Counted from the first letter of the stretch, positions 34,606-43,663 are shown. The stretch: DNA of 64,000 nucleotides from Mesorhizobium jarvisii (GCF_003601985.1 NZ_QZXA01000019.1:19543-83542), one strand, 5' to 3'. Numbers and translations are program-made. Notes: generated by a model not told the origin, from the letters alone.

Positions 34606-35331
34606 TCAGCCGGCGGACGCCGAGCGGAAAACCGCCACCGCAGCCGCGAAGATTTCCGCATTGTCCTTGGCCACGGTTCCATCGGCCAGCGTCTTGCCGT
34701 CTTCCAGCCCGACCCTCGTCGACCAGCGCTTTTGGCGCGCCAGTTCGACGAACGGCCAGACGGTGGCGTCGACGCCATGCAGCAGGATCGGCCGCCGCAT
34801 TTCGGCGCGTTCGAGCACGGCGGCGATGCCGCTTGCCTCGGCGAGTGCTGCGGCGAGGTCCGGCATGTCGATCTCGATCAGGATGCGCAGCACCCGGTCG
34901 TGGTCGGTGAGCGCCACGAACCGCTCGGCGTCTTCCATCGTGGCGAGCCCGGCCTCGATGCCGACGCCGCGCTGGCGCAGCAGATCCATCACGGCGGGCG
35001 CGTCGGCCTCGGAGAGATTGACCGAGGCGTAGTCGGGCAACTGACGCCAGCCGGCGACCGCCGCGCGGGTGCGCGCGACATCGTTCTCGATCCAGGCGCC
35101 GGTCGACACGCCGACCAGCGTGCCCGGGCAGGCCCGGCGCACGGCCAGCACCGTCGCATCGACGGCGGCCAGGCTTTCACGCCCATCGGCGCCGCGCGGA
35201 TGGATGTGCAGCTCGGCGGCACCGGCCGCGACGCAGGCAGCGGCATCGCTGGCCATGGCCTGCGCCGTCAGCGGCAGCTTCGGGTGAAAGTCGCGCGGAC
35301 GCGCGCCGTTGATGCAGGCCTGGACGATCAT
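34606..35331 (-). CDS. BKACE-family (beta-keto acid cleavage) protein
   Basis: The product is 241 residues from ATG 35331 (GAGGTGAC upstream), shorter than typical BKACE proteins of about 270-310. The family opens with CINGARPRDFHPKLPLTAQAMASDA, then the metal motif AAELHIHPRGADG (HxH), DYASVNLSEADAPAVMDLL and a final TRVGLEDGKTLADG. Members, once called DUF849, condense beta-keto acids with acetyl-CoA in Zn-dependent reactions. Substrate unknown. It is convergent with the acyl-CoA ligase gene. Confidence 0.82.
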   Translation of the reverse strand: MIVQACINGARPRDFHPKLPLTAQAMASDAAACVAAGAAELHIHPRGADGRESLAAVDATVLAVRRACPGTLVGVSTGAWIENDVARTRAAVAGWRQLPDYASVNLSEADAPAVMDLLRQRGVGIEAGLATMEDAERFVALTDHDRVLRILIEIDMPDLAAALAEASGIAAVLERAEMRRPILLHGVDATVWPFVELARQKRWSTRVGLEDGKTLADGTVAKDNAEIFAAAVAVFRSASAG

Positions 35332-35521
35332 CAATGTCACCTCGGACAAGGGAGGCCGCAGTCTAGACGCACGACAAGGCAGGGCAAAGCGTTGCGCGCT
35401 GTCTCTCCTGACAGCGCGGCCATGATTCCTCGGTATTTGAATAAAACCCGCCTGTGGATATTTACCCCACATTCCGCCGGAGCGGCCAAGATAAATTAGG
35501 GCGGGATCATGGAGGGAACCA

Positions 35522-35713
35522 TTGACCAGCGATTTTTCAGCCGCCCGCATCCATCTCGAACGCGCTTATCATTATCTGCGCGGCAATGATGAGACGAGCC
35601 GCTCGGCATGCGAGGCCCTCGACCTCCTGATCGAGACGGTGGCGGAAGCCCAGCATAGGCGGCCCGAGACCGGCGTGCTGGAATTTCCGCAAGCGATGGT
35701 GCGGCAAATCTGA
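35522..35713 (+). CDS. Small uncharacterised protein
   Basis: The product is 63 residues from a TTG with GGAGGGAA six bases upstream, so the start is well supported. It is mostly helical (ARIHLERAYHYLRGNDETSR, ACEALDLLIETVAEAQH). The C-terminus reads GVLEFPQAMVRQI. No family recognised. Its stop codon abuts that of the PAS-GGDEF-EAL gene on the other strand. Confidence 0.65.
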   Translation: MTSDFSAARIHLERAYHYLRGNDETSRSACEALDLLIETVAEAQHRRPETGVLEFPQAMVRQI

Positions 35714-37813
35714 CTAGGACGCCTTGCGGGCCGGCGCCGCGCTTGCCGGCCCGGTGGCGCGCGCGACGATCTGCTCCAGCGGCTCGGGCCGGTGCAGCAG
35801 GAAACCCTGGCCGAAATCGACGCCCATCGCCTGCAGGATGTCGAGCGTCTCGGCTTGCTCGATCTTCTCGGCCACGACGGCGCAGCCGACGCTGCGGGCA
35901 ATGCCTGATATGGCCGAGACGATCTCGCGGTCGAAGCGGCTCTCGGCGATGTGCTCGATGAAGGAACCGTCGATCTTGATGGCATCGACCGGAAAGCGCC
36001 TGAGATATTCGAACGAGCTCATGCCGGCGCCGAAATCGTCGAGGCTGACCTTGCAGCGCCGCTCGCGCGCCTTGCGCACGAACGTCTCGGCGGCGTCGAA
36101 ATTGGTGACGGCGGCGGTTTCGGTGATCTCGAAGCCGATGCCGGAATGCGGCGCCCCGGTCTCCTCGATGATGCTGTCGACGAAATTCCACAGTCCGGGA
36201 TCGCTCAGTGTCTGCGCCGACAGGTTGAAGCCGAGCGTGATCGCGCCGGACTTCATCGCCGCGCCATGCCGCGACAGCGCGGTGCGGATGATCCAGCGAT
36301 CGAGCCTGGCGGCGATGCCGAAGCGCTCCGCCGCCGGGATAAATTCGCTGGGCGGGATGAGTTTGCCGCCGCGTCCGGCGAGCCGCGCCAGCACCTCGAC
36401 ATGGCGGGTCTCCTGCCAAGGCCGGCCCAGCCGGTGGATCTCCTGGCCGAACAGTTTCAGCCGGCCGTCCTCCATGGCGTCGACCGTGTCGGCGGCGAGC
36501 CGCGCCGCGTTGAGGCCGCCGGTGGCGGCCTCGGCCGAAAACACCGCGAAGCGATCGCGCCCGGCGGCCTTGGCCGCGTAGCAGGCATCGTCGGCGCAGG
36601 CCAGCGCATCGGCGACCGTGGTCGCCCGGTCGTCGACAATGGCGATGCCGATGCTCGCCGCGAGCCGCCGCGCGGTCGCGGCAAGGCCGAGATCGGCGCC
36701 GCGCACGGCCGCCAGTATGGCTCCGGCCAGCCGCTCGGCCTGCGCGGGATCGCAATGGGGCACCAGCAGGGCGAACTCGTCGCCGCCGAGCCGCGCCGCA
36801 TGCGCCGATGGCGGCAGGCAGCGGCTAATCCCCGCCGACACGCTCTTCAGCGCCAGATCGCCTGCGGCGTGGCCGGCGAAGTCGTTGAGCGCCTTGAAGT
36901 AGTCGAGATCGACGTAGAACACCGCCAGCGGCACGCCCGCGGCGATGTGGTCGGCCAGCAGCCTGTCGAAGGCGGCGCGGTTCCACAGGCCGGTCAGCGC
37001 ATCGTGGCGGGCGGCGAACGCAAGCTCCTGTTCGCGCAGCTTGTCCTCGGTGATGTCGCGCACCGTGCCGAGGACCTGGCCGGCGGCACCCGCAGCTGCG
37101 ACGAAGCGCACCAGCGATTCGACATGGCGGACCTCACCGTCACGCTTGATGATGCGGTATTGCCAGGCGGTGACCGCGTCCGAGCCCGGAGGCGGCAAAT
37201 GCGCCCGCTCGGTGGCTTCCTTGTCGTCCGGGTGCAGAAAGCTGTGCCAAAGGTCGGCCGTCACCTCGTCGGTATCGGCAACGAGCCCGAATATGTCCCT
37301 GGTGCGGGCATCCCAATAGCTCTTGTGGGTGGCGATGTCGTGGTGCCAGATTCCGGTGCCGCTGGCGGCGAGTGCCAGGCGGAAGCGCATGGTGACCTGT
37401 TCGAGCGCGGCCTCGGCCGCCTTCTGCTTCGAAATATCGGTCTGCACGCCCATCAGCCGCAGCGGCCGCCCATCGGCGCCGCGTTCGACGATGCCGCCGC
37501 GGTCGAGCACCCACACCCAGTGGCCCTGCTTGTGCTTCAGCCGAAGTTCGGTCTCGATGGCATCGGTCAGCCCGGCAATGTGGCGGTCGCCGCTGGCCAG
37601 CGCCCGCTCGCGGTCGTCGGGATGGGTGAGCTGCAGCCACAGATCGCTGGTGTTGGCGAGTTCATCTGCCTCATAGCCCAGCATTCGCGCCCAGGTCGGC
37701 GAATAGAAGCAGTCGCCGGTGCGAAGATCCCAATCCCAGACGCCAAGATGGGCCCGCTCCAGGGCCTTGGCCCAGAACGCTCCATTGCGACTTTTCTTGC
37801 CCTGACGCGCCAT
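35714..37813 (-). CDS. PAS-PAS-GGDEF-EAL signalling protein
   Basis: The product is 699 residues from ATG 37813; an in-frame upstream start at 37945 adds 44 residues. Two PAS domains (GVWDWDLRTGDCFYSPTWARMLGYE and TGIWHHDIATHKSYWDARTRDIFG), each with a PAC extension, precede the GGDEF domain (RLGGDEFALL, intact) and an EAL domain in which the signature is EVLARL. Other EAL residues are kept: FNLSAQTL, EITETAA, LDDFGAGMSS, KIDGSFI, AEKIEQ and GQGFLLHRP. It should therefore be able to make and probably break c-di-GMP in response to a cytoplasmic cue. No membrane segment is visible. Confidence 0.87.
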   Translation of the reverse strand: MARQGKKSRNGAFWAKALERAHLGVWDWDLRTGDCFYSPTWARMLGYEADELANTSDLWLQLTHPDDRERALASGDRHIAGLTDAIETELRLKHKQGHWVWVLDRGGIVERGADGRPLRLMGVQTDISKQKAAEAALEQVTMRFRLALAASGTGIWHHDIATHKSYWDARTRDIFGLVADTDEVTADLWHSFLHPDDKEATERAHLPPPGSDAVTAWQYRIIKRDGEVRHVESLVRFVAAAGAAGQVLGTVRDITEDKLREQELAFAARHDALTGLWNRAAFDRLLADHIAAGVPLAVFYVDLDYFKALNDFAGHAAGDLALKSVSAGISRCLPPSAHAARLGGDEFALLVPHCDPAQAERLAGAILAAVRGADLGLAATARRLAASIGIAIVDDRATTVADALACADDACYAAKAAGRDRFAVFSAEAATGGLNAARLAADTVDAMEDGRLKLFGQEIHRLGRPWQETRHVEVLARLAGRGGKLIPPSEFIPAAERFGIAARLDRWIIRTALSRHGAAMKSGAITLGFNLSAQTLSDPGLWNFVDSIIEETGAPHSGIGFEITETAAVTNFDAAETFVRKARERRCKVSLDDFGAGMSSFEYLRRFPVDAIKIDGSFIEHIAESRFDREIVSAISGIARSVGCAVVAEKIEQAETLDILQAMGVDFGQGFLLHRPEPLEQIVARATGPASAAPARKAS

Positions 37814-38047
37814 CGTCTGTTTTCGCCTGCTCCACCCGCGGGCAATCTGCGACAAAACCAGAGAAGAAACAGTTACCGGGACCCGGCAGGCATGCCTTCC
37901 CGCCTGCAATATTTCGTGGCGCCTCGTCTTTCGATTGGCCGGCAAGAACCGGAGTTTTGCGCTCCCCCGATGGTCCTAGGGATGGCTCAGGTCATCAGCG
38001 ACACCGGTACGCGGATGACCCCAGCAAAACACGAAAGGACGCTCCCA

Positions 38048-38497
38048 ATGACCAAACAGGAAGACAACAAGGCCGTCGTCGTCAGATGGTTCACCGACTT
38101 CTGGGGTGAAACCTGCGATCTGTCCGTCGTCGACGACATCGCCGCGCCCGACATGCTGCTCAAATATTCGCTGCATGAGCCACGCCGGGGCCGCGACGAC
38201 ATCAAGGCCTTCATGACCGATTTCCGCGCCGCCTTCCCGGATCTCAACTTCTGGGCCACCGCCGATCTCATCGCCGAGGGCGATTTTGTCGTCGGCCAGT
38301 GGGAGGGCGGCGGCACGCATACCGGCCCGGCTTTCGGCGATTTCCTCGCCGGTTCGCTGCCCGCCGCCACCGGCCGCGCCATGCGCTTCACCGGCACCAC
38401 GGTGCTGAAGGTGATCGACGGCAGGATCGTTGAGGAGATCGGCCTCGACGACGGCGTCGCGGCGCTGACCCAACTCGGCCTGATCAGGGCCGCCTGA
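38048..38497 (+). CDS. SnoaL-like ester cyclase family protein
   Basis: The product is 149 residues from ATG 38048 with an NTF2-like fold: VVVRWFTDFWGETCDLSVVDDI, DDIKAFMTDFRAAFPDLNFW and a central GQWEGGGTHTGPAFGDFLAG. The family includes SnoaL polyketide cyclases and many single-domain proteins of unknown substrate. No obvious operon partner. Confidence 0.82.
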   Translation: MTKQEDNKAVVVRWFTDFWGETCDLSVVDDIAAPDMLLKYSLHEPRRGRDDIKAFMTDFRAAFPDLNFWATADLIAEGDFVVGQWEGGGTHTGPAFGDFLAGSLPAATGRAMRFTGTTVLKVIDGRIVEEIGLDDGVAALTQLGLIRAA

Positions 38498-38762
38498 TCC
38501 GCAGGGCCATCGCCGACCAGGCGATGGCCCGCTTCGACTGCGGCCGAAGCCCGGCAACCTTTCGGGTTTGGAAACCGCTCCGGCGCAGACACTACTTCTG
38601 CATTCAACGATGACATCTTCGTCAACGAATCCTTGACGGAAAGGGAAGAAATATAAGCATTCAATATTTGTATTTTTTATCCACCCCAAAGTGTAATCGA
38701 ATAGTAATACTTCATCGACGAAATACCCCTGTTAATGCTTGGGCAGTTGGCGGGTTTCCTCA

Positions 38763-39833
38763 ATGAGTGCGCACACCGCGCAGCGGAACGGCAAACGCCG
38801 CCCGCTTGGCGTTTTTGACCTGGACATCGCCGCGACCAGGAGCGGCTGGCTGCTGACCGCATTGTGCCTGGCCTATTCCCTGGCCGCGCTTTGCCTGCAG
38901 CCGGGCCGCTATATGCACCTGGCGCAATCCTACGCGGAGCCATTCGTCTTCTTCCTGCCGACGCTTCTTGCCGCCGGCCTCGGCGTCATGGCGCTGACAT
39001 TTGCCAGGCATAGCCCGACACGGTTCATGCTCGACATGCTCAGGCAGCGCTGGCTTGGCGCCGCACCGGTGATCCTCCTGTCCTTTCTCGGCATAACCGC
39101 CTTTACCGCCTTCAAGATCGCCATCCCCGACATCGTGCCATTCTATGCCGACCGCATGCTGGTGGAGCTCGATGTTGGGCTGCATGGCGCCGATCCCTGG
39201 ACATGGGCTCATCGCGTCGTTCCCGAATCCATTTCGGCTGTCATCTTCATCGCTTACGGATATGGCTGGCACGTGCAATGGTTCGGCACCTTGCTGTTCG
39301 TCGCCTTCTGGAACAGCCCGGCAGCGCGTCTGCGTTATCTCTGGGCGCTCGCGCTGACCACGATCCTGTGCGGCACCGTTCTGGCCATGGCGCTGTCTTC
39401 CGCCGGCCCGATATTTCACGACCAGTTCTACGGCGGCGACCGGTTTGCCGGATTGCGGACCGCCCTGGCGCGGAACGGCTACGCCGCGCCGGTCCGTATG
39501 TATGCCAGCTATCTGCTCACAGCCTACACAAGCGGCCGCCCCGATCTGGGCGGCGGCATCTCCGCCATGCCAAGCATGCATGTCGCCTTCGTCACGCTCA
39601 ACGCGTTCTTCCTGAGCGGTTTCGGCCGCCGCTGGGCCGTCGCCGGCTGGTCTTTCGCGGCGCTCATCCTGTTCGGCTCGGTCTACACAGGCTGGCATTA
39701 TGCCGTGGACGGCTACCTTTCGATCCTTGTCGTGTCCGTGATCTGGTACCTGACCGGCCGTTTCGTTCTGCCGCGGACGAGCCGCGACACCATCGGGATG
39801 CGCCTGCCTCTGCCCGAACCGGCGCCGCAATGA
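38763..39833 (+). CDS. PAP2-superfamily membrane protein
   Basis: The product is 356 residues from ATG 38763 with about eight hydrophobic segments. The phosphatase signature appears as SAMPSMHVAFVTLNAFFLS (SxxMPSMHVA) and GWHYAVDGYLSILV (His and Asp). The arrangement recalls inositol-phosphorylceramide-synthase-like and lipid phosphatase branches of PAP2, so the substrate is probably a lipid phosphate. The AT-rich leader from about 38640 may hold its promoter, but no clean pair of boxes is visible. Confidence 0.85.
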   Translation: MSAHTAQRNGKRRPLGVFDLDIAATRSGWLLTALCLAYSLAALCLQPGRYMHLAQSYAEPFVFFLPTLLAAGLGVMALTFARHSPTRFMLDMLRQRWLGAAPVILLSFLGITAFTAFKIAIPDIVPFYADRMLVELDVGLHGADPWTWAHRVVPESISAVIFIAYGYGWHVQWFGTLLFVAFWNSPAARLRYLWALALTTILCGTVLAMALSSAGPIFHDQFYGGDRFAGLRTALARNGYAAPVRMYASYLLTAYTSGRPDLGGGISAMPSMHVAFVTLNAFFLSGFGRRWAVAGWSFAALILFGSVYTGWHYAVDGYLSILVVSVIWYLTGRFVLPRTSRDTIGMRLPLPEPAPQ

Positions 39834-39914
39834 CCGGGCCTGGCTGAGGCCGGGCGAACAACCCCACCGCCTTTCGGAAGGCCAGACGGCATTGGCGCCG
39901 CCTGACCTTGCCGG

Positions 39915-40451
39915 CTACTGGCTCGGCGCCATCGTGTGTTCGCACGACACTTTCGGGTTCATGTCGGCGAACGTGCCGGTCGGGTTGCCCTTCCAGGCCC
40001 AGACATGCAGCTCGTAGAATTCACCCAGGCCATAGCGATTGGGGGCGCTGTTGAAGTTGAACAGCTGGCCTTCCAGTGACGCCGGCCCCTTCGAGGTGAT
40101 GTATTCGACCGCCACCAGCTTCAGCGTACCATCGGCCATCGGCTCGTACATCACGGCCTCGGGACGGGCGATGTCGATCTTGTCGTCCTTCAGATACTGG
40201 CCGTTGACGTAGTGGATGCCCATGGCGCCGCCGCTGATGCCGCTGGCGCAGGGAATGGGCGCGTAGCCCTCGGCCGTCGCCGCCTTGACGTCGAGGAACC
40301 GGCTGTTGGCCGCCCGTACCTTCTCGGCCAGCGGATTCGAACCCGTCTCGGTGCTGGCCGCTTCCTGATGCGCCTGTGCGAAGGTGGCGCAGACTGCCAG
40401 CATGGCCCCCGCCATGACGAGCCTGTTGCGAAGATTTGACATCATGTCCAT
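39915..40451 (-). CDS. Exported uncharacterised protein
   Basis: The product is 178 residues with a signal peptide (LVMAGAMLAVCATFAQAH, cut after AQA). The mature domain includes YAPIPCASGISGGAMGIHYVNGQ and ADMNPKVSCEHTMAPSQ, a Cys pair that may form a disulphide, and EFYELHVWAWKGNP, a tryptophan-rich strand. I have seen similar sequences in rhizobial and pseudomonad genomes but cannot name a function. Probably a small periplasmic binding or carrier protein. Confidence 0.72.
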   Translation of the reverse strand: MDMMSNLRNRLVMAGAMLAVCATFAQAHQEAASTETGSNPLAEKVRAANSRFLDVKAATAEGYAPIPCASGISGGAMGIHYVNGQYLKDDKIDIARPEAVMYEPMADGTLKLVAVEYITSKGPASLEGQLFNFNSAPNRYGLGEFYELHVWAWKGNPTGTFADMNPKVSCEHTMAPSQ

Positions 40452-40572
40452 TCCATTCTTCTTGAAAAAGCACAGCTGGCCGGCCGCCGGAAATACGGAG
40501 GCCCGGCAGGCAAGCGCTGTGGCTGTTGTTGCTTGGAGATCCCGAAATCGCTGAGAGGAATGCCGGGGAGGA

Positions 40573-40892
40573 TCATCCCTTCGGCAGATACGGAATCGTT
40601 CCGGCCAGATCGGTATCGTCGATCAGCTGGAAGCGGCTGTCGCTGCCGCCCCGGCGCGCCGAAACGAAAGGCGCATAGGCCGGATCGTTGGTGAAGGCGC
40701 GCGCCGCCGCTTCCGACGGGAACGCCATCAGGGCGATCAGCGTGGTCTCGAGCGGCTTGCCTTCAAGCGTCTTCACATTGCCGCTAGATATTTGCCGCCA
40801 TGCTTATGGACGATGTCGTGCACCGAGGCCGCGTAGGCCGGCACCCATTTCGGATCGTTCATCTTGATGTCCGCGATAACGTAGGCAGTCAT
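40573..40892 (-). pseudogene. DUF1330-family gene with a frameshift
   Basis: The start (MTAYVIADIKMNDPKWVPAY at ATG 40892, with AGGAGAC upstream) and end (LEGKPLETTLIALMAFPSEA to IPYLPKG) are DUF1330-like but lie in different frames. The break is near 40783: the first frame stops right after KYLAAM, while the second continues GNVKTLEGK. One base has been lost net, or a slightly larger indel. The restored product would be about 106 residues. DUF1330 proteins are small ferredoxin-like dimers of unknown function. The gene is divergent from HxlR 41069 and may be its target. Confidence 0.82.
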
Positions 40893-40981
40893 GGTCGTCT
40901 CCTGGTTGCGGCGCACAGAGGTATCCCGTGCAACCGGCCAAAGGGCTCGCATGGCCGGCCCCTCGCCAACCAGTCCGCGAT

Positions 40982-41012
40982 CTGTACTGGGGTGGTACAG
41001 TTTCCGTACTGG
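40982..41012. promoter_or_regulatory. CTGTAC-N7-GTACAG dyad, candidate HxlR operator
   Basis: A perfect 6-7-6 dyad at 40982-41000 with a third half site GTACTGG at 41006-41012, in the 176-base gap between the divergent DUF1330 and HxlR genes. Confidence 0.6.
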
Positions 41013-41068
41013 CCGCTTCATTCATGAAGGCCTAATGTTCGGCCAGCTTCGAGGAAGGAGCACCGATC

Positions 41069-41761
41069 ATGGCCCAGCACGGATACAAGCAGTTCTGCCC
41101 GCTATCGATGGCCGCCGAGGTGCTGTGCACCCGCTGGACGATGGTGCTGATGCGCGAATTGGTGGCGGGTTCGACCCGCTTCAACGATTTGCGCCGCGGT
41201 GTCCCCAAAATGTCGCCGACCCTTCTGTCGCAACGGTTGAAGGAGCTCGAGCTGGCGGGGATCGTCGAGCGCAAGGAGGTGCCGGGCGAGAAAGGCATCT
41301 TCGACTACCGGCTGACCGAGGCCGGCCGCGATTTGCGCCCCGTCGTCGAAGCAATGGGGTTCTGGGGGCAGAAATGGGTCGAGTCCCGGCTGTCGCTCAA
41401 GAACCTCGATCCGTCGCTGCTGATGTGGGACATGCGCCGCAATCTGAACCCCTCGCCGCTCCCTGAAGGACGCACGGTGATACAATTTCTGTATCAGGAT
41501 CTGCCGGCGTCCAAACGCTCATGGTGGCTGATCGTCGAAAAGCACGGCGAGGTCGATTTGTGCTGGTACGATCCGGGCTTTGATGTCGACCTTTACGTCG
41601 CGACGGACCTGCACACGATGACGGCAATCTGGATGGGGTTGCTGACCGTCGAGAAGGCCGGCGCGAAGGTTTCCCTGACCGGCGACCAGGCTATCGGCAA
41701 GAAAATGCAGACCTGGCTCGGGCTCAGCCCGTTCGCTGTGGAGCCCAAGCGGGCAGCGTAG
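41069..41761 (+). CDS. HxlR-family transcriptional regulator with C-terminal extension
   Basis: The product is 230 residues; AAGGAG precedes ATG 41069. The HxlR winged helix is FCPLSMAAEVLCTRWTMVLM, ELVAGSTRFNDLRRGVPKMSPTLLSQRLKEL. The extra 100 residues (WFYQDLPASKRSWWLIVEKHGEVDLC and so on) may bind an effector and are longer than in minimal HxlR proteins. Family members often respond to aldehydes or oxidants. The divergent DUF1330 gene is the probable target. Confidence 0.87.
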   Translation: MAQHGYKQFCPLSMAAEVLCTRWTMVLMRELVAGSTRFNDLRRGVPKMSPTLLSQRLKELELAGIVERKEVPGEKGIFDYRLTEAGRDLRPVVEAMGFWGQKWVESRLSLKNLDPSLLMWDMRRNLNPSPLPEGRTVIQFLYQDLPASKRSWWLIVEKHGEVDLCWYDPGFDVDLYVATDLHTMTAIWMGLLTVEKAGAKVSLTGDQAIGKKMQTWLGLSPFAVEPKRAA

Positions 41762-41792
41762 GAGAACCGGTCCATGCCGCGAAAACAAAGGC

Positions 41793-42014
41793 TTACAGCG
41801 AGTCTTTGAATCCGGCTGGACGCGACCCGTCATCGGGATCGGATGCCTCAATCAGGTAGCGCTTGTTCTCATATGTCTCGATCAGGGTCGCGAGAACATC
41901 GAAGCGGTCACCATCGAGCGAGCCGACCTCCGGCTCGTTATCGAAATATCTTGTGATTTCGACGATCGCCCAATCGTAATCGGCTTCGGTCTTAAGGGAT
42001 CGAATGTTTTCCAT
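41793..42014 (-). CDS. HigA-like antitoxin N-terminus without DNA-binding domain
   Basis: The product is 73 residues. MENIRSLKTEADYDWAIVEITRYFDNEPEVGSLDGDRFDVLATLIETYE matches the conserved N-terminal, toxin-facing part of HigA-type antitoxins (KTEADYxxAxxEIxxxF...GDRxxVLxTLxExYE). The C-terminal helix-turn-helix is missing: the product ends SDPDDGSRPAGFKDSL. No HigB toxin gene is nearby. It is either a decayed remnant or a stand-alone inhibitor. Confidence 0.7.
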   Translation of the reverse strand: MENIRSLKTEADYDWAIVEITRYFDNEPEVGSLDGDRFDVLATLIETYENKRYLIEASDPDDGSRPAGFKDSL

Positions 42015-42099
42015 CGCACCTTCTCCGGGTCGATCTTGTCATATTCTTTGTTGGCAGGAAACGGGTGGCGGGGCCGGCTTCCAGCGGCTCCAATGCGGC

Positions 42100-43227
42100 A
42101 TGTTCATCACTCTCGCCAAAGACCTGAAATCCACGCCGCTGCCGGTCACCGACGACCCGCGCTGGGCGCGCATCGTGGCGCGCGACAAATCCGCGGACGG
42201 ACAATTCTGGTATTCGGTGGCGACGACCGGCGTCTACTGCCGGCCCTCCTGCCCCTCGCGGCGCGCCAACCCTGCCAATGTGCAACTGCACGACACGCTG
42301 GCTCGGGCGAAGGCGACCGGCTTTCGCGCCTGCCGGCGCTGCAACCCGGATGGCCCTTCGCTGGAGGCCGGCAATGCCGCGATGGTCGCCGATGCCTGCC
42401 GCAGGATCGAACAGAGCGAGGAAGAGCCCTCGCTCGTTGAACTGGCTGATGCCGCCGGCCGCAGCGCCGGCTATTTCCACCGCGTATTCAAGGCAATCAC
42501 CGGGCTGACGCCGAAGGACTATGCCGCCGCACACCGTGCCGCCCGGGTTCGCCAGGGCCTGGAAGACGGCGCCAGCGTCACAGTGGCGATCTACGATGCC
42601 GGCTTCAATTCGAGCGGGCGCTTCTACGAGAAATCCACCGGCATGCTCGGCATGACGCCGACGCGCTATCGTGCGGGCGGCGCCAATGAGGACATACGCT
42701 TTGCCGTCGGCGAGACCTCGCTCGGCGCCATACTGGTCGCGTCGAGCCGCAAGGGCGTCGCCTCGATCCTGCTCGGCGACGATCCGGACACGCTGGTGCG
42801 CGACCTGCAGGACCGTTTCCCCAAGGCGCGGCTGATCGGCGGCGACCAAGACTACGAGGCGCTGGTCGCCCGCGTCGTCGGCTTCGTCGAGGCCCCACAG
42901 CTCGGCCTCGACCTGCCGCTCGACGTGCGCGGCACCGCCTTCCAGCAGCGCGTCTGGCAGGCCTTGCAGGACATACCGGTCGGCAACACGGTTTCCTATG
43001 CAGAGATCGCCGAGCGCATCGGCGCTCCCAAGGCAACCCGCGCCATCGCCGCCGCCTGCGCCGCCAACGCCCATGCGGTCGCGATTCCCTGCCACCGCGT
43101 GATCCGCAAGGACGGCGCGCTGTCCGGCTACGCCTGGGGCGCCGAGCGCAAGCGCGCGCTGCTCGACCGCGAGGCCCACGGGTCGGCGAAGGCCGCCGAC
43201 AGGGCCTACCGGTCTTCGCGGGCGTGA
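42100..43227 (+). CDS. ada: Ada: DNA alkylation regulator and O6-methylguanine methyltransferase
   Basis: The product is 375 residues from ATG 42100. The N-terminal zinc domain that accepts methyl groups from phosphotriesters is FWYSVATTGVYCRPSCPSR followed by FRACRRCNP. An AraC-type helix-turn-helix is LADAAGRSAGYFHRVFKAI...GFNSSGRFYEKS. The C-terminal methyltransferase has the active-site IPCHRVIRKDG. All three functions appear intact. Two repair-related genes follow in the same orientation, as in the adaptive-response regulon. Confidence 0.95.
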   Translation: MFITLAKDLKSTPLPVTDDPRWARIVARDKSADGQFWYSVATTGVYCRPSCPSRRANPANVQLHDTLARAKATGFRACRRCNPDGPSLEAGNAAMVADACRRIEQSEEEPSLVELADAAGRSAGYFHRVFKAITGLTPKDYAAAHRAARVRQGLEDGASVTVAIYDAGFNSSGRFYEKSTGMLGMTPTRYRAGGANEDIRFAVGETSLGAILVASSRKGVASILLGDDPDTLVRDLQDRFPKARLIGGDQDYEALVARVVGFVEAPQLGLDLPLDVRGTAFQQRVWQALQDIPVGNTVSYAEIAERIGAPKATRAIAAACAANAHAVAIPCHRVIRKDGALSGYAWGAERKRALLDREAHGSAKAADRAYRSSRA

Positions 43228-43236
43228 CGACCGGCG

Positions 43237-43455
43237 ATGCGCACGATGGCAAGGCCTTCCGCCGCCGGTGCGAACATCGAGATCGCCAACGGTGCTGCCA
43301 TAGACGCGAAGACACAGGTCTTGGCCGCCATCGGCAGGCTTGTCGCCGATGGCAAGGCCGAGTGGAGCCGCACCGCGAGTGGCGAGGTTGAGCTGCGGTT
43401 GTTGAGTGGCGAGGTGTTCGTGCTGGGTGAGGTGTCCGTCACGCGTGTTGCCTGA
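43237..43455 (+). CDS. Small uncharacterised protein downstream of ada
   Basis: The product is 72 residues starting 10 bases after ada. It has a short Ala-rich N-terminus and a compact C-terminal beta segment (GEVELRLLSGEVFVLGEVSVTRVA). The close spacing suggests cotranscription with ada. Function unknown. Confidence 0.6.
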   Translation: MRTMARPSAAGANIEIANGAAIDAKTQVLAAIGRLVADGKAEWSRTASGEVELRLLSGEVFVLGEVSVTRVA

Positions 43456-43493
43456 CATTCTCGGTGAAATGCGAAATAGTCCAAATCAGCGCT

Positions 43494-43663
43494 CTACGGC
43501 GCCCCCCTCTGTCCTGCCGGACATCTCCCCCACGAGGGGGGGAGATCGGCTGTGATCACGGCTTCGCCAATTTTCAACGTTGCAGCAAGGAGCGTGGCGC
43601 CAAAGCTGCCAATCTCCCCACCCGTGGGGGAGATGTCCGGCAGGACAGAGGGGGGCGCCGTAG
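43494..43663. repeat. Palindromic element B, copy 1 (41-base perfect arms)
   Basis: The segments 43494-43534 and 43623-43663 are exact inverted copies of 41 bases (outer ends CTACGGCGCC and GGCGCCGTAG), separated by an 88-base centre that itself contains hairpins. Another copy lies at the right end of the window (63880-64000) with the centre in the opposite orientation, and a fragment is at 54309-54360. Confidence 0.88.

Noticed and set aside
35951..38047. A very long plus-strand frame upstream of the SnoaL-like gene
   Set aside because: It mirrors the PAS-GGDEF-EAL gene on the other strand. The real plus-strand gene starts at 38048.
38620..38680. TTGACG followed by TATAAG before the PAP2 gene as a sigma-70 promoter
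   Set aside because: The spacing is only about 13 bases, too short for a confident call.
41992..43458. A 488-codon minus-strand frame
   Set aside because: It is antisense to ada; all conserved motifs are on the plus strand.
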